Assembly (NCBI RefSeq): GCF_041435195.1
Contig: NZ_CP108106.1
Span: 682,001-746,000 of the forward strand
Length of the DNA stretch: 64,000 bases
DNA from: Streptomyces sp. NBC_00224
GTDB taxonomy: Bacteria > Actinomycetota > Actinomycetes > Streptomycetales > Streptomycetaceae
Direction of reading: 5' to 3'
Below are positions 1 through 8,332 of this stretch, one piece after another; positions within the stretch are counted from its first letter, which is position 1, and each line of letters begins with the position of its first letter. A program made the position numbers and the translations under genes. The notes beneath the pieces were generated by a model that worked only from the letters and a program-made list of their open reading frames with translations, had not been told where the DNA came from and ran no database searches.

Positions 1-124
1 CGGCGGCGCTCTGGCGGTCGAGGTTGCGGTGCGGGCCGTTGTTCTGCCGTTCGGCGCGGGACTGCTTCTTGCGCTGGCCGCCGCCCTGGCCCACGGGGTT
101 GTTGATGTTCTTGCTCACGGTCAC
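1..124 (-). CDS. DUF6243-like small protein, 5' part only
   Basis: Reading leftward from a GTG at 124, the frame gives VTVSKNINNPVGQGGG followed by a basic Lys/Arg-rich stretch and then NNGPHRNLDRQSAA, and it is still open at the window edge. The SKNINNPVG start and the basic, glycine-rich middle match what I remember of DUF6243, a small Streptomyces family of unknown function. GGGAG lies about 6 bases before the GTG. The gene is cut by the window start, so its length and stop cannot be checked. A second GTG at 118 is an alternative start. Confidence 0.6.
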   Translation of the reverse strand, partial: MTVSKNINNPVGQGGGQRKKQSRAERQNNGPHRNLDRQSAA

Positions 125-474
125 GGGTTCTCCCGGTAATGATGTGGAGTGATCTACGGATTCATCGGTGGGGGACGGGCGGGCGGCGACGTCGAAAGAC
201 GTCAGCGGGGGCCCATCACGCTCTCACTCGTAAATCGGCGTTTGGAAGAACATGACAAAGACCTTACCCGGTTCCGTCGGCCCCGCGCACCAACCTTTTC
301 GCCGCCCCGGCGTCGGCACAGCCTCGGCGGCTTCGCCCGCCTTGTCGGCGGCAAGCGCCGCCTCGCCGGATGGCGATCCGAAAGGCTGTGGTGTCGATCG
401 AGCGGTCGAGCGCCTGTGCGGGTGCCCCGAAAAATTCGAGGGAGTTCGAGGTGGGGCCATGCCATGATCACACG
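125..474. other. non-coding interval, divergent promoter space
   Basis: About 350 bases separate the two divergent genes. Short frames cross it on both strands, but they lack codon bias and ribosome sites. I see no clear operator or hairpin. Confidence 0.5.
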
Positions 475-1371
475 ATGGCCTTCTCATCCTCAGGACAGGT
501 TGCGACCCCGGTACTGGACATCGCCTACGAGTACGCGGGCGAACCCGATGCCACGCCGGTGATCCTGCTCCATGGATTCCCCTACGACGTCAGGGCGTTC
601 GACGACGTCGCCGCGGGCCTCGCCGACCAGGGCGCCTACGTGCTCGCACCGTATCTGCGCGGCTTCGGGCCGACCCGGTTCCGGGACGCTGCGACGGTCC
701 GCTCCGGACAGCAGGCAGCGCTCGCCCAGGACCTGTTCGACTTCATGGACGCGCTGGGCATCGAGAGCGCCGTCCTCGCGGGGTACGACTGGGGCGGCCG
801 GGCCGCGTGCATCGCCGCCGCCCTGCGTCCCGAGCGCGTCCGGGGCCTGGTCACGGTCGACGGCTACAACATCCAGGACCTCGCCCACGCCGGAGAACCC
901 TCCGCCCCGGAATGGGAACGCACCTACTGGTACCAGTACTACTTCCATTCCGAGCGCGGGCGCCTCGGTCTGGAGCGCAACCGCGACGAACTGTGCGAGT
1001 TGCTCTGGCGCACCTGGTCGCCGACCTGGGCCGGTGCGGGCGCGGCCTTTGCCGCCAGCGCCGCGAGCCTGCACAATCCCGACTTCGTCGACGTGGTAAT
1101 CCACTCCTACCGGCACCGCTTCGGCCTGGCCGAGGGCGATCCCCGCTACCAGGAACTCGAAGATCTCATCGCCGCCCAGCCGCCGATCTCCGTACCCACC
1201 GTCGTACTCGAAAGCGGCGACGACGGCGTAGGCGGTCCGAGCGCGGCACAGGACCGCGACTGCTTCACCGGACCGTACGAACACCGGCTCCTGCCGGGAG
1301 TGGGACACAACGTTCCGCAAGAAACCCCCGCAGCATTCACCGACGCCGTCGCCGGCCTGCTGACCCGCTAG
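475..1371 (+). CDS. alpha/beta hydrolase with Asp nucleophile (epoxide hydrolase-like)
   Basis: The 298-residue product has the alpha/beta-hydrolase order: the oxyanion-side HGFPYD motif at residues 33-38, a nucleophile elbow GYDWGG with Asp105, and a C-terminal GVGHN with the catalytic His278. An Asp rather than Ser in the elbow is typical of soluble epoxide hydrolases and haloalkane dehalogenases. The Tyr-rich lid stretch TYWYQYY fits an epoxide hydrolase. The ATG at 475 was chosen because the domain starts right after it; upstream in-frame residues do not look coding. There is no strong ribosome site close to it. It stands alone, pointing toward the convergent monooxygenase. The substrate is unknown; dehalogenase activity is the main alternative. 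Confidence 0.75.
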   Translation: MAFSSSGQVATPVLDIAYEYAGEPDATPVILLHGFPYDVRAFDDVAAGLADQGAYVLAPYLRGFGPTRFRDAATVRSGQQAALAQDLFDFMDALGIESAVLAGYDWGGRAACIAAALRPERVRGLVTVDGYNIQDLAHAGEPSAPEWERTYWYQYYFHSERGRLGLERNRDELCELLWRTWSPTWAGAGAAFAASAASLHNPDFVDVVIHSYRHRFGLAEGDPRYQELEDLIAAQPPISVPTVVLESGDDGVGGPSAAQDRDCFTGPYEHRLLPGVGHNVPQETPAAFTDAVAGLLTR

Positions 1372-1439
1372 CCGGGCCGCTTTCCTCCCGGCGCCGCGCG
1401 ATCCGCCACACCCGCCCTCCTCCCCCGAGGCGCCCCCGT

Positions 1440-3026
1440 TCAGGTGCTCGGCACCGGGACCGGCCTGGCCAGCACCTGGTCCAAGACCTCGGTGAGGAAC
1501 CGCGCCGGATCCGTCGCCGGCGCCGTGGCGCGCATCGCGACGATCCCGTCCGGACGGACGAGCAGCGCCCCTTCATCGGGGAGCCACGGGACCGCGACGC
1601 GATGCGCGGGGAGTCCGACGTCGGCCGCGGCGGTGAGCCAGCGGTCGTCGGCGACGCCCACCAGGAGGGTCCACCGGGACGCCACCAGGTCGAGCGTGGA
1701 AACCCCGTCGATCCACGCGTGGGGCACCCGGGAACCCGGCGATCCGTCCAGTGCCACCGCCAGGTCCACCGTGGAGGGGAGTTCCGGCCGGGGGTCGACG
1801 ACGGCGGCCGAGTCGTACCGCTGGCCGAGGTGCACGACCGGCGCCGCCCACACCCCCGCCGCCGCCCTGGCGGCGTCCGCCTCGGGCCCGCGTCCCCAGT
1901 GCAGCTGCGGGTCGGCGAGCCTGCGCAGCGCCTGGTCCAGCGTCGCCGCGGCGACCGGTTCACGTTCGTGCGCGTAGGTGTCGAGCAGCCCGGCACCGGC
2001 CTCGCCGTGGTGGACGGCGGCCAGCTTCCACGCCAGGTTGTGCGCGTCGGCGACCCCGGTGTTGAGGCCGAACGCGCCCATGGGCGACACGGTGTGCGCG
2101 GCGTCGCCCACGAGGAACACGCGGCCGACGGCGAAGCTTTCGGCCGCCGCGCTCCGGGGCCGCCACGGGAGCACGCTGCGCACCTCGACGTCGAGGTCGG
2201 GATCGCCGACCGCCAGCCGGACGACCGAGGCGCAGCGCGCGTGCGTGAAGTCCTCGGGGCGTTCGCCGCCGTCGACGTCGCAGGGGACGTGGAAGACCCA
2301 GTTCGTCTCGCCGTCCACGGTGGCCAGCAGGCCGGGCGCCTGAGGCGTGGTGATCGTGCAGGTGGCGAAGGACATTCCCCGCAGGTGCGGTCGGAGGTCG
2401 GCGCGGAACAGGATGTTGATCCTCGACTTGCCCAGGTCGCCCGGCCCGGAGGTGCCCACGCCGAGCGCGGTCCGCACGGTGCTGTGCGTGCCGTCGGCAG
2501 CTACTACGCGCGCGCACCGCAGCGAGTAGCGGCCGTCGGGTCCCTCCAGTTCGACGTCGACCCCGTCGGCGTCCTGCGCGATGCCGACCAGGCGGGTGGA
2601 CCAGCGCAGGTCCGCTCCGCGGCGTGCCAGGTCGGCTGCTACGACGGCGTCGAGCCGGTCCTGGGCGCAGACGCCGCGCAGTCTGAACGGCGTCACGTCC
2701 AGTTCGTCGGCGGACGGGGTCGGCATGGGCACGGTCACGACGTCGCCCGCGCCCATCTCGACGACGGTCCGGGCCACCGCCTTGCCCGCGGCGCCCCGGA
2801 GGTCGACCGCGACGGCGTCGACGGCGGTGTCGAGCCCGAGTTCGCGGAGGACCTCGACGGTGCGCGGTGCGATGCCGGTGGCACGTGGGTGCACCGACGG
2901 CCCGGACCGGCGTTCGACGAGCACCGCGGGGACGCCGTGGTGGGTGAGCAGCGCCGCGGTGAGCAGGCCGACGCTGCCGCCTCCGACCACGAGCACCGGT
3001 ACATCTGGATACACTGTCTCCGTCAT
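1440..3026 (-). CDS. FAD-dependent aromatic hydroxylase-type monooxygenase
   Basis: This 528-residue protein carries the Rossmann dinucleotide motif VVGGGSVGL near residues 13-21 and the second FAD motif GDAAHTVSPMGAFGLNTG near residue 305, followed by DAHNLAWKLA. That pattern marks PheA/TfdB-type (PHBH-fold) flavin monooxygenases, which hydroxylate aromatic rings or polyketides using NAD(P)H and oxygen. The C-terminal third resembles the thioredoxin-like dimerisation domain of this family but has no clear extra catalytic motif. The ATG at 3026 begins MTETVYPDVPVLV. It is divergent from a TetR gene 56 bases away, an arrangement typical of self-protection or catabolic monooxygenases induced by their substrate. 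Confidence 0.85.
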   Translation of the reverse strand: MTETVYPDVPVLVVGGGSVGLLTAALLTHHGVPAVLVERRSGPSVHPRATGIAPRTVEVLRELGLDTAVDAVAVDLRGAAGKAVARTVVEMGAGDVVTVPMPTPSADELDVTPFRLRGVCAQDRLDAVVAADLARRGADLRWSTRLVGIAQDADGVDVELEGPDGRYSLRCARVVAADGTHSTVRTALGVGTSGPGDLGKSRINILFRADLRPHLRGMSFATCTITTPQAPGLLATVDGETNWVFHVPCDVDGGERPEDFTHARCASVVRLAVGDPDLDVEVRSVLPWRPRSAAAESFAVGRVFLVGDAAHTVSPMGAFGLNTGVADAHNLAWKLAAVHHGEAGAGLLDTYAHEREPVAAATLDQALRRLADPQLHWGRGPEADAARAAAGVWAAPVVHLGQRYDSAAVVDPRPELPSTVDLAVALDGSPGSRVPHAWIDGVSTLDLVASRWTLLVGVADDRWLTAAADVGLPAHRVAVPWLPDEGALLVRPDGIVAMRATAPATDPARFLTEVLDQVLARPVPVPST

Positions 3027-3034
3027 GGATACAC
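3006..3034. promoter_or_regulatory. direct repeat TGGATACAC x2 in the divergent control region
   Basis: The nonamer TGGATACAC occurs at 3006-3014 and again at 3026-3034, exactly 20 bases apart, straddling the start codon of the monooxygenase. Two helical turns of spacing would place both copies on one face of the DNA. It is a plausible binding element for the adjacent TetR protein, although TetR sites are usually palindromic and these are direct. Confidence 0.35.
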
Positions 3035-3082
3035 CGTAGCCAGAAGGTAGGATGCAGGTCAACGAGGAAAGGAGCCGCCCCG

Positions 3083-3787
3083 ATGACCGAACCCGTTCCC
3101 TCGTCGGTGTGGACCCGGCCGCGCCCCGAGCCGCGTCGACGCGCGCCCGGGGTGGACCAGTACGTGGCCGCCGCGCTGGCCGTCGCGGACGCGGAGGGAT
3201 TGGCGGCGGTGTCGATGCGGCGGGTCGCGGGTGATCTCGGTTCCGGGACCGCCTCGCTCTACCGGTACATCACCAACCGCGACGAGCTGGTGGACCTGAT
3301 GGTCGACGCGGCGCAGGGCGAGGATCCGCTGCCCGAGTCCACTGAGGACTGGCGTGCCGGTCTGGGGACGGTCGCGCACGCGTTGCGTGCGACGCTGCTG
3401 CGGCACCCTTGGTTGGCGGGTGAACTGGCGGGGAGGCCCGCGCTCGGCCCCAACTGGTTGCGGCGGTCCGAGGCCGCGCTGCGCGCAGCCGTCGCACTCA
3501 CGCCCGACATCACCCTGGCCTCGCGGGCGCTCGGCGCCGTGCACGCGTACGTGCTGGGTTCGGTCGCCGCCCAGCAGGCCCTTCGACGCGCGGAGCAGCG
3601 CACCGGGCTCAGCGAGGAGGAGTGGCAGCGCAGCGTCGGCCCCTACATCAGCGAGGTCATCGCGGCGGGCGAACACCCGATGCTCGCCCGCCGCGTCCTC
3701 GAAGCCGAGGAACTCGACCCCGACGTCGAGTTCGCGTTCGGCCTGGACTGCGTGCTCGACGGGCTCGCGGCCCGGCTGGGTCGCTGA
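3083..3787 (+). CDS. TetR-family transcriptional repressor
   Basis: The product has 234 residues. The N-terminal helix-turn-helix reads AALAVADAEGLAAVSMRRVAGDL then GTASLYRYITNRDELVDLM, a standard TetR_N domain. The C-terminal half resembles the tetracycline-repressor-type effector domain (TetR_C_1). AGGAAAGGAG just upstream of the ATG is a strong ribosome site. The gene is divergent from the FAD monooxygenase and very likely represses it and itself, with release by the monooxygenase substrate or an analogue. Confidence 0.88.
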   Translation: MTEPVPSSVWTRPRPEPRRRAPGVDQYVAAALAVADAEGLAAVSMRRVAGDLGSGTASLYRYITNRDELVDLMVDAAQGEDPLPESTEDWRAGLGTVAHALRATLLRHPWLAGELAGRPALGPNWLRRSEAALRAAVALTPDITLASRALGAVHAYVLGSVAAQQALRRAEQRTGLSEEEWQRSVGPYISEVIAAGEHPMLARRVLEAEELDPDVEFAFGLDCVLDGLAARLGR

Positions 3788-3795
3788 GCGGTCAG

Positions 3796-3937
3796 TTACG
3801 CGTAGCGGTTCACGGTCTCCGGGTGGAGGACGAGGCGGACCGGGTCCTCGCGCCAGGATTCCGGCCAGGTCGGCGGCGCGGGTCGGGTCGTCGAGGTCTC
3901 GGTAGCGGGCGGCCAGGTCATGAGCAAGATCCCGTGC
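3796..3937 (-). pseudogene. frameshifted 3' remnant of an unidentified gene
   Basis: Read leftward, one frame gives ARDLAHDLAARYRDLDDP then TRAADLAGILA. A one-base shift later the sequence continues as EDPVRLVLHPETVNRYA and stops at 3796. Both pieces have strong GC3 bias and protein-like composition, so this is best explained as the frameshifted C-terminus of a lost gene. I do not recognise the family. Confidence 0.4.
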
Positions 3938-4065
3938 GGTCCGGAGTCAGGGCCCCGCCCCCGCTGCCCCACATGTTCGCCCGTCTGCCCCGCACCGCAC
4001 GACAGCGGCCCCGAGCTGGGGCAGCGTCGTCAGGAGTGCACGGAAGTCCCCCGGAAGAGGCTGGC

Positions 4066-6927
4066 ATGGACGAGGTCGCACAGTACGAGCGCTACGCCGG
4101 CGGCAGCCCGGAAGCCGAGCGGCTGGTCTTCGAGAGGCTGGCGCGTGAGCTGCTGCAGGTCCAGCTCAAGGTACGGAAGCGCAGCGGCGCCGCCACTGTC
4201 GACCGGACCTTCCACGCCAAAGCGGCCCTCGGCGTGGAGAACGCCCGGCTCAGGTTCCGCGAGGACCTTCCCGAAGCCCTGCGAGCGGGTTTCGCCAAGC
4301 CCGGAGCCGAGTACCCGGTCACGGTCCGGCTGTCCAACGCGAGCGGGGTCCGTCAGCCCGACTTCGCGCCCGATCTGCGCGGGGCGGCGCTCCGCGTCGA
4401 GGTGGGCCCCGGTGAGACCCACGATCTGCTGATGACGAGCTTCCCGGTCTCCCACGCCCGCGACGCGGGTGAGTTCGTCGCCTTCGCCAAGGCCATGGCA
4501 GGCGCCGACTCGCGGCTGCGCAAGGGGTACGCCCTGTTCCTCAAACTGCCCCTGGCGGTCGGCTGGCCCGCAGCCTCCCGTATGCGGCGCAACGTCGTCG
4601 CAGGAACGAGGCGCACGGTACCCAGCCTGGCGCTGGAGACGTATTGGAGCCGCGGCGCGATCCTGTGGGGCGAGCGCGGACCGGTGCGCTATCAGCTGCG
4701 GCCCGCCGCGGACGCCCCGCCGGCCCCGGCGGCATCGCGCACCGATCCCGACTACCTGCGGCGCGAGCTCTCCCAGCGGCTGCGTCAGGCGGACGTCGTC
4801 TTCGAGCTGTGCGTGCAGCGCTACGTGGACCCCCGGCGCACCCCCATCGAGAACGGCGCGGTGGAGTGGACGGAGGACGCCGCGCCCGTCCTGCCGGTGG
4901 CCACCCTGACCATCCCGCGCCAGGACATCCACACCGCCGAAGCCCGCGCCTGCGCGTCGCGGGTCGACCTGCTGGCGTTCAACCCGTGGCACACCGCGGA
5001 GGGCTTCCGGCCGCTGGGCAACCTCAACCGTGCCCGCAAGGCCGCCTACGAGGCCAGCAGCGCCCACCGCCTGGGCCGGCGCTTCCTGACCGTTGAGCCA
5101 CGGCGCAACGCCCTGCTCGGGGCACCGCTGCGGGCCGCCTTCCGCACCGTCAACCGCTTCGTCCCGTGGCACCGGCTGCCCACCCCGCTCGGCCTGCTCA
5201 ACCTCATGGCCTTCCGGCAGACGCTGCGCCGGCACAACCTCATCGACACCGAGGTCCACGAGGCTCCGCCCGAGGCCGGTCCGGTGGAAGCCGCGCCCGA
5301 GGAGGAGCTGCTGGTCAGGCGCAGTTACGACGGCTCGTACAACGATCTGTCGGCGCCGCGGATGGGCGCTGTCGGGGCAACGTTCGGCCGCACCATGCCG
5401 CCCGTCCACCGCCCCGACCAGTTCGACACGCCCAATCCGGTCACCGTGAGCCGGGAACTGCTCCGGCGTGAGGCGTTCATCCCCGCGACCTCGCTGAACA
5501 TCATCGCCGCCGCGTGGATCCAGTTCCAGGTGCACGACTGGGTCAAGCACAAGAGGCTTCCGGTCACCACCCGAAGCGTCGAGGTGCCACTGCCACCCGG
5601 CGACACCTGGCAGAACACCCCGGGCGGGCCGCAGGAGAGGGTGATGCGCTTCGGCGATGACGAGGCGGTGCGGCCGACCGACGACGGGCGGCCGCCGATC
5701 GTGTTCGCCAGCGACGTGTCGCACTGGTGGGACGGTTCGGAGGTCTACGGCAGCGACCAGTCCGTGGCGATGTCGCTGCGTGAGCCCGACGGCGGCGCCG
5801 GGCTCCGGCTGGAAGAGGGGCACCTGCCCAACAGCTCCAACGGTATGCCGCTCACCGGATTCACCGACAACTGGTGGCTCGGCCTCAGCTCCATGCACAC
5901 CCTGTTCGCCCGTGAGCACAACGCCCTGTGCGAAGCCCTGCGGCGCGAATACCCGCGGATGGACGAGGACCGGGTGTACCACACGGCGCGGCTGATCGTC
6001 TCCGCGCTCATCGCGAAGATCCACACGGTCGAGTGGACCCCCGCGATCCTCGCCACCAAGACGCTCGACATCGGCATGAAGACCAACTGGCAGGGACCGC
6101 CGAAGAACTGGCTCGACCAGCTGGGCGTCTGGCTGCTGGAGGCGAACGGGCGGCAGGGCATCCCCAAGACCCTGCCCGACCACCACGGTGCCCCGTACTC
6201 CCTCACCGAGGAGTTCGTCACCGTCTACCGGATGCACCCGCTGATCCCCGACGACTACGAACTCGTCGACCACCGGTTCGGCCGCCGGCTCGACACCCTG
6301 GACTTCACCGCCCTCCAGGGCGCCGCGGCGGAGCCGCTCATCCGCAAGACCGGGCTGGTGAACACCCTGTACTCGCTGGGCATCGCCCACCCGGGGGCGA
6401 TCACCCTGCACAACTTCCCGCGCGCCCTGCAGACGTTCCAGCGGGACGGGGAGCTGATCGACCTCTCCGTGGTCGACCTGGTGCGCACCCGGCGCCGCGG
6501 CGTCCCGCGCTACAACGACTTCCGCGCCGGCCTGCACAAGCCGCGGATCCGGCGCTTCGAGGACCTCTCCTCCGATCCGGAGACGGTCGCACGGCTGCGT
6601 GACGTCTACCGCTCGGTGGACGACATCGACACCGTGGTGGGGCTCTTCGCCGAGAATCCGCCCACGGGCTTCGGCTTCAGCGACACGGCCTTCCGCGTGT
6701 TCATCCTGATGGCCACCAGACGGTTGCAGAGCGACCGCTTCCTCACGGTCGACTTCCGGCCGGAGCTCTACACGCCCCTCGGCATGGACTGGATCGCACG
6801 CAACGGCATGACGAGCGTCATCCTGCGGCACTGCCCCGAGCTGGCGGGCGTCCTGCCGCGTGGGGCCAGCGCCTTCGCGCCCTGGCGCCCGGTCCAGCCG
6901 GTCCGGAACAACAGCGGCCGCGGCTGA
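4066..6927 (+). CDS. fusion protein: catalase-like domain + cyclooxygenase/alpha-dioxygenase-type heme domain
   Basis: This 953-residue protein has two heme-enzyme halves. Residues 1-380 resemble the catalase-like superfamily that includes coral allene oxide synthase: distal-type His50 in RTFHAKA, SFPVSHARD at 125-133, and R324-x3-Y328, the spacing of the catalase proximal-tyrosine motif. Residues 415-953 resemble animal-type heme peroxidases of the cyclooxygenase/alpha-dioxygenase branch: distal His490 in QFQVHDW, REHNALCEAL at 616-625, and VYRMHPLIPD with Tyr721 and His724, matching the catalytic Tyr and proximal His (Y-x2-H) of prostaglandin synthase and plant alpha-dioxygenases. The ATG at 4066 follows GGAAGAGG at good spacing. 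It is the first gene of a tight operon. Family knowledge suggests fatty-acid oxygenation followed by hydroperoxide rearrangement in one chain; the substrate is inference. Confidence 0.8.
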   Translation: MDEVAQYERYAGGSPEAERLVFERLARELLQVQLKVRKRSGAATVDRTFHAKAALGVENARLRFREDLPEALRAGFAKPGAEYPVTVRLSNASGVRQPDFAPDLRGAALRVEVGPGETHDLLMTSFPVSHARDAGEFVAFAKAMAGADSRLRKGYALFLKLPLAVGWPAASRMRRNVVAGTRRTVPSLALETYWSRGAILWGERGPVRYQLRPAADAPPAPAASRTDPDYLRRELSQRLRQADVVFELCVQRYVDPRRTPIENGAVEWTEDAAPVLPVATLTIPRQDIHTAEARACASRVDLLAFNPWHTAEGFRPLGNLNRARKAAYEASSAHRLGRRFLTVEPRRNALLGAPLRAAFRTVNRFVPWHRLPTPLGLLNLMAFRQTLRRHNLIDTEVHEAPPEAGPVEAAPEEELLVRRSYDGSYNDLSAPRMGAVGATFGRTMPPVHRPDQFDTPNPVTVSRELLRREAFIPATSLNIIAAAWIQFQVHDWVKHKRLPVTTRSVEVPLPPGDTWQNTPGGPQERVMRFGDDEAVRPTDDGRPPIVFASDVSHWWDGSEVYGSDQSVAMSLREPDGGAGLRLEEGHLPNSSNGMPLTGFTDNWWLGLSSMHTLFAREHNALCEALRREYPRMDEDRVYHTARLIVSALIAKIHTVEWTPAILATKTLDIGMKTNWQGPPKNWLDQLGVWLLEANGRQGIPKTLPDHHGAPYSLTEEFVTVYRMHPLIPDDYELVDHRFGRRLDTLDFTALQGAAAEPLIRKTGLVNTLYSLGIAHPGAITLHNFPRALQTFQRDGELIDLSVVDLVRTRRRGVPRYNDFRAGLHKPRIRRFEDLSSDPETVARLRDVYRSVDDIDTVVGLFAENPPTGFGFSDTAFRVFILMATRRLQSDRFLTVDFRPELYTPLGMDWIARNGMTSVILRHCPELAGVLPRGASAFAPWRPVQPVRNNSGRG

Positions 6928-6940
6928 GCGGGAGAGGACC

Positions 6941-8314
6941 ATGACCGCATCACAGAACGCGGGCCACCCCGGCCTGGAGGACCTGCTGTCCCGCCCCCTG
7001 TGGCAGACGCTCTTCGAGCGGCGCACCCACCGGGTCAGCAGGGGCGCGTCCGTGCCGGCCGGGTCGATGAGCTACGACTCCCCGCACCGTCCGGAGCCGC
7101 TGGGCGAGCTTGAGGAGGCGGTGCTCATCGCCGTCACCGGCTCCTCGGGACTCACCATGCCCGACCGGCCCTTCGAGGACCCCCGCGACCACCAACCGAT
7201 CATGGCCAAGCCGAACCTGAACATGACGGGCCGGACCGCGGGCAGCCCCGACAACGCGCAGGCCACCCACTTCTTCATGATCAACGACACGGGCACCTAC
7301 TACCTGAGGAAGCTGCCCCCCTCCCCCGGCCACGCCTTCGACCCCGACACTCTCATCGAACGCGCACGCCGGTCGAAGGTGCGGGTACTGGACCACCGCC
7401 TGGATGTCGCCGAGGGAATGCGCGACTTCCCGGCGTACCTCGACTCCAACCGGTTCCTGTCCAACCTCCCGGGCACCACGCTCTTCCTGCCGGTGGTCGA
7501 CCTCTCCCACCAGTACATCAACGCGCTGATGTACCTGCTCACCCAGCCCGAAGGGGCCCGGCCCACCCTCGTCGACGACCGCAACTTCTACCGCCCGGCC
7601 GGGGTACGCAAGTGGGTGCGCAGCGGCTTCCTCAACCCCGACGTCAAGCTGCCGCTCGGTTCCCTGGGGCCGATGCGCACCCAGATCGAAGCCGACCTCC
7701 TGCTGCAGAACATGATGCTGACCGCGGACGCCATGGGACTCGGCGCCTGGATCCACGCCTCGATCAGCCCCCAGATCATGCTCGGTGACCCGAAGTTCTC
7801 GCGCGCCTACGGCCGCATGCTGGGCTTCGACTTCGCCACACCCAGGTTCCGCCCCGCCGACATCCTGCGCTGGCAGGTTCCGCTGCCGAAGTACGCCGGG
7901 CTGCGCTCCCATCCGGTGGGGCTGCGGGCCGGCGGCGAACACCTCATCAAGAGCGCCTGCCCGCCCAACTACCCGTCGATGCACGAGGCCGTGGACTCCG
8001 TCGTCCGCTCCAAGTTCGGGGAGCGGGGCATCTACACCGACAAGGACCTCTTCACCCGCATCTACAAGGACGACTACGCGCAGCGCTACCTCACCGAGGC
8101 CAGTGAGTACGACCGCCAGGTGATCGAATGCGCGCGGGACATCTGCGTGTACATCCACGAGACCCACGGGCGGTTCCCGGCACACACCGACGCCATCCAC
8201 GTGCCCGGCATCTGGCTGCAGGCCCACCACGTCGAGTCCGAGTACTACGAGCGCTTCTTCCAGAACGGCCTGACCGACGCCCACCGTAGGCACGCCGCGC
8301 ACTGGGACGGATAA
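6941..8314 (+). CDS. nitroreductase-like (FMN-type) protein of unknown substrate
   Basis: The 457-residue product lies 13 bases after the dioxygenase fusion, with GGGAGAGG before its ATG. Residues 250-272 (IEADLLLQNMMLTADAMGLGAW) match the signature helix of nitroreductase-fold flavoproteins, where this segment packs on FMN. EEAVLIAVTGSSGLTM near 59-73 and SKVRVLDHRLD near 145-153 could be earlier core elements. It is roughly twice the length of a simple nitroreductase, with a long C-terminal half (about 330-457) that I cannot place; this part has many Tyr and His residues and no membrane helix. Its position between an oxygenase and a ThDP enzyme suggests reduction or dehydrogenation of an intermediate. 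I infer a redox role but no reaction. Confidence 0.55.
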   Translation: MTASQNAGHPGLEDLLSRPLWQTLFERRTHRVSRGASVPAGSMSYDSPHRPEPLGELEEAVLIAVTGSSGLTMPDRPFEDPRDHQPIMAKPNLNMTGRTAGSPDNAQATHFFMINDTGTYYLRKLPPSPGHAFDPDTLIERARRSKVRVLDHRLDVAEGMRDFPAYLDSNRFLSNLPGTTLFLPVVDLSHQYINALMYLLTQPEGARPTLVDDRNFYRPAGVRKWVRSGFLNPDVKLPLGSLGPMRTQIEADLLLQNMMLTADAMGLGAWIHASISPQIMLGDPKFSRAYGRMLGFDFATPRFRPADILRWQVPLPKYAGLRSHPVGLRAGGEHLIKSACPPNYPSMHEAVDSVVRSKFGERGIYTDKDLFTRIYKDDYAQRYLTEASEYDRQVIECARDICVYIHETHGRFPAHTDAIHVPGIWLQAHHVESEYYERFFQNGLTDAHRRHAAHWDG

Positions 8315-8332
8315 AACGATGAGGGAGATCCG

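Noticed and set aside
4030..7026. Very long antisense open frames over the dioxygenase gene (also 6950-10054 and 55797-59258)
   Set aside because: They mirror highly GC3-biased genes on the plus strand; composition is repetitive Gly/Val/Arg/Ala with no recognisable domain and no ribosome sites.
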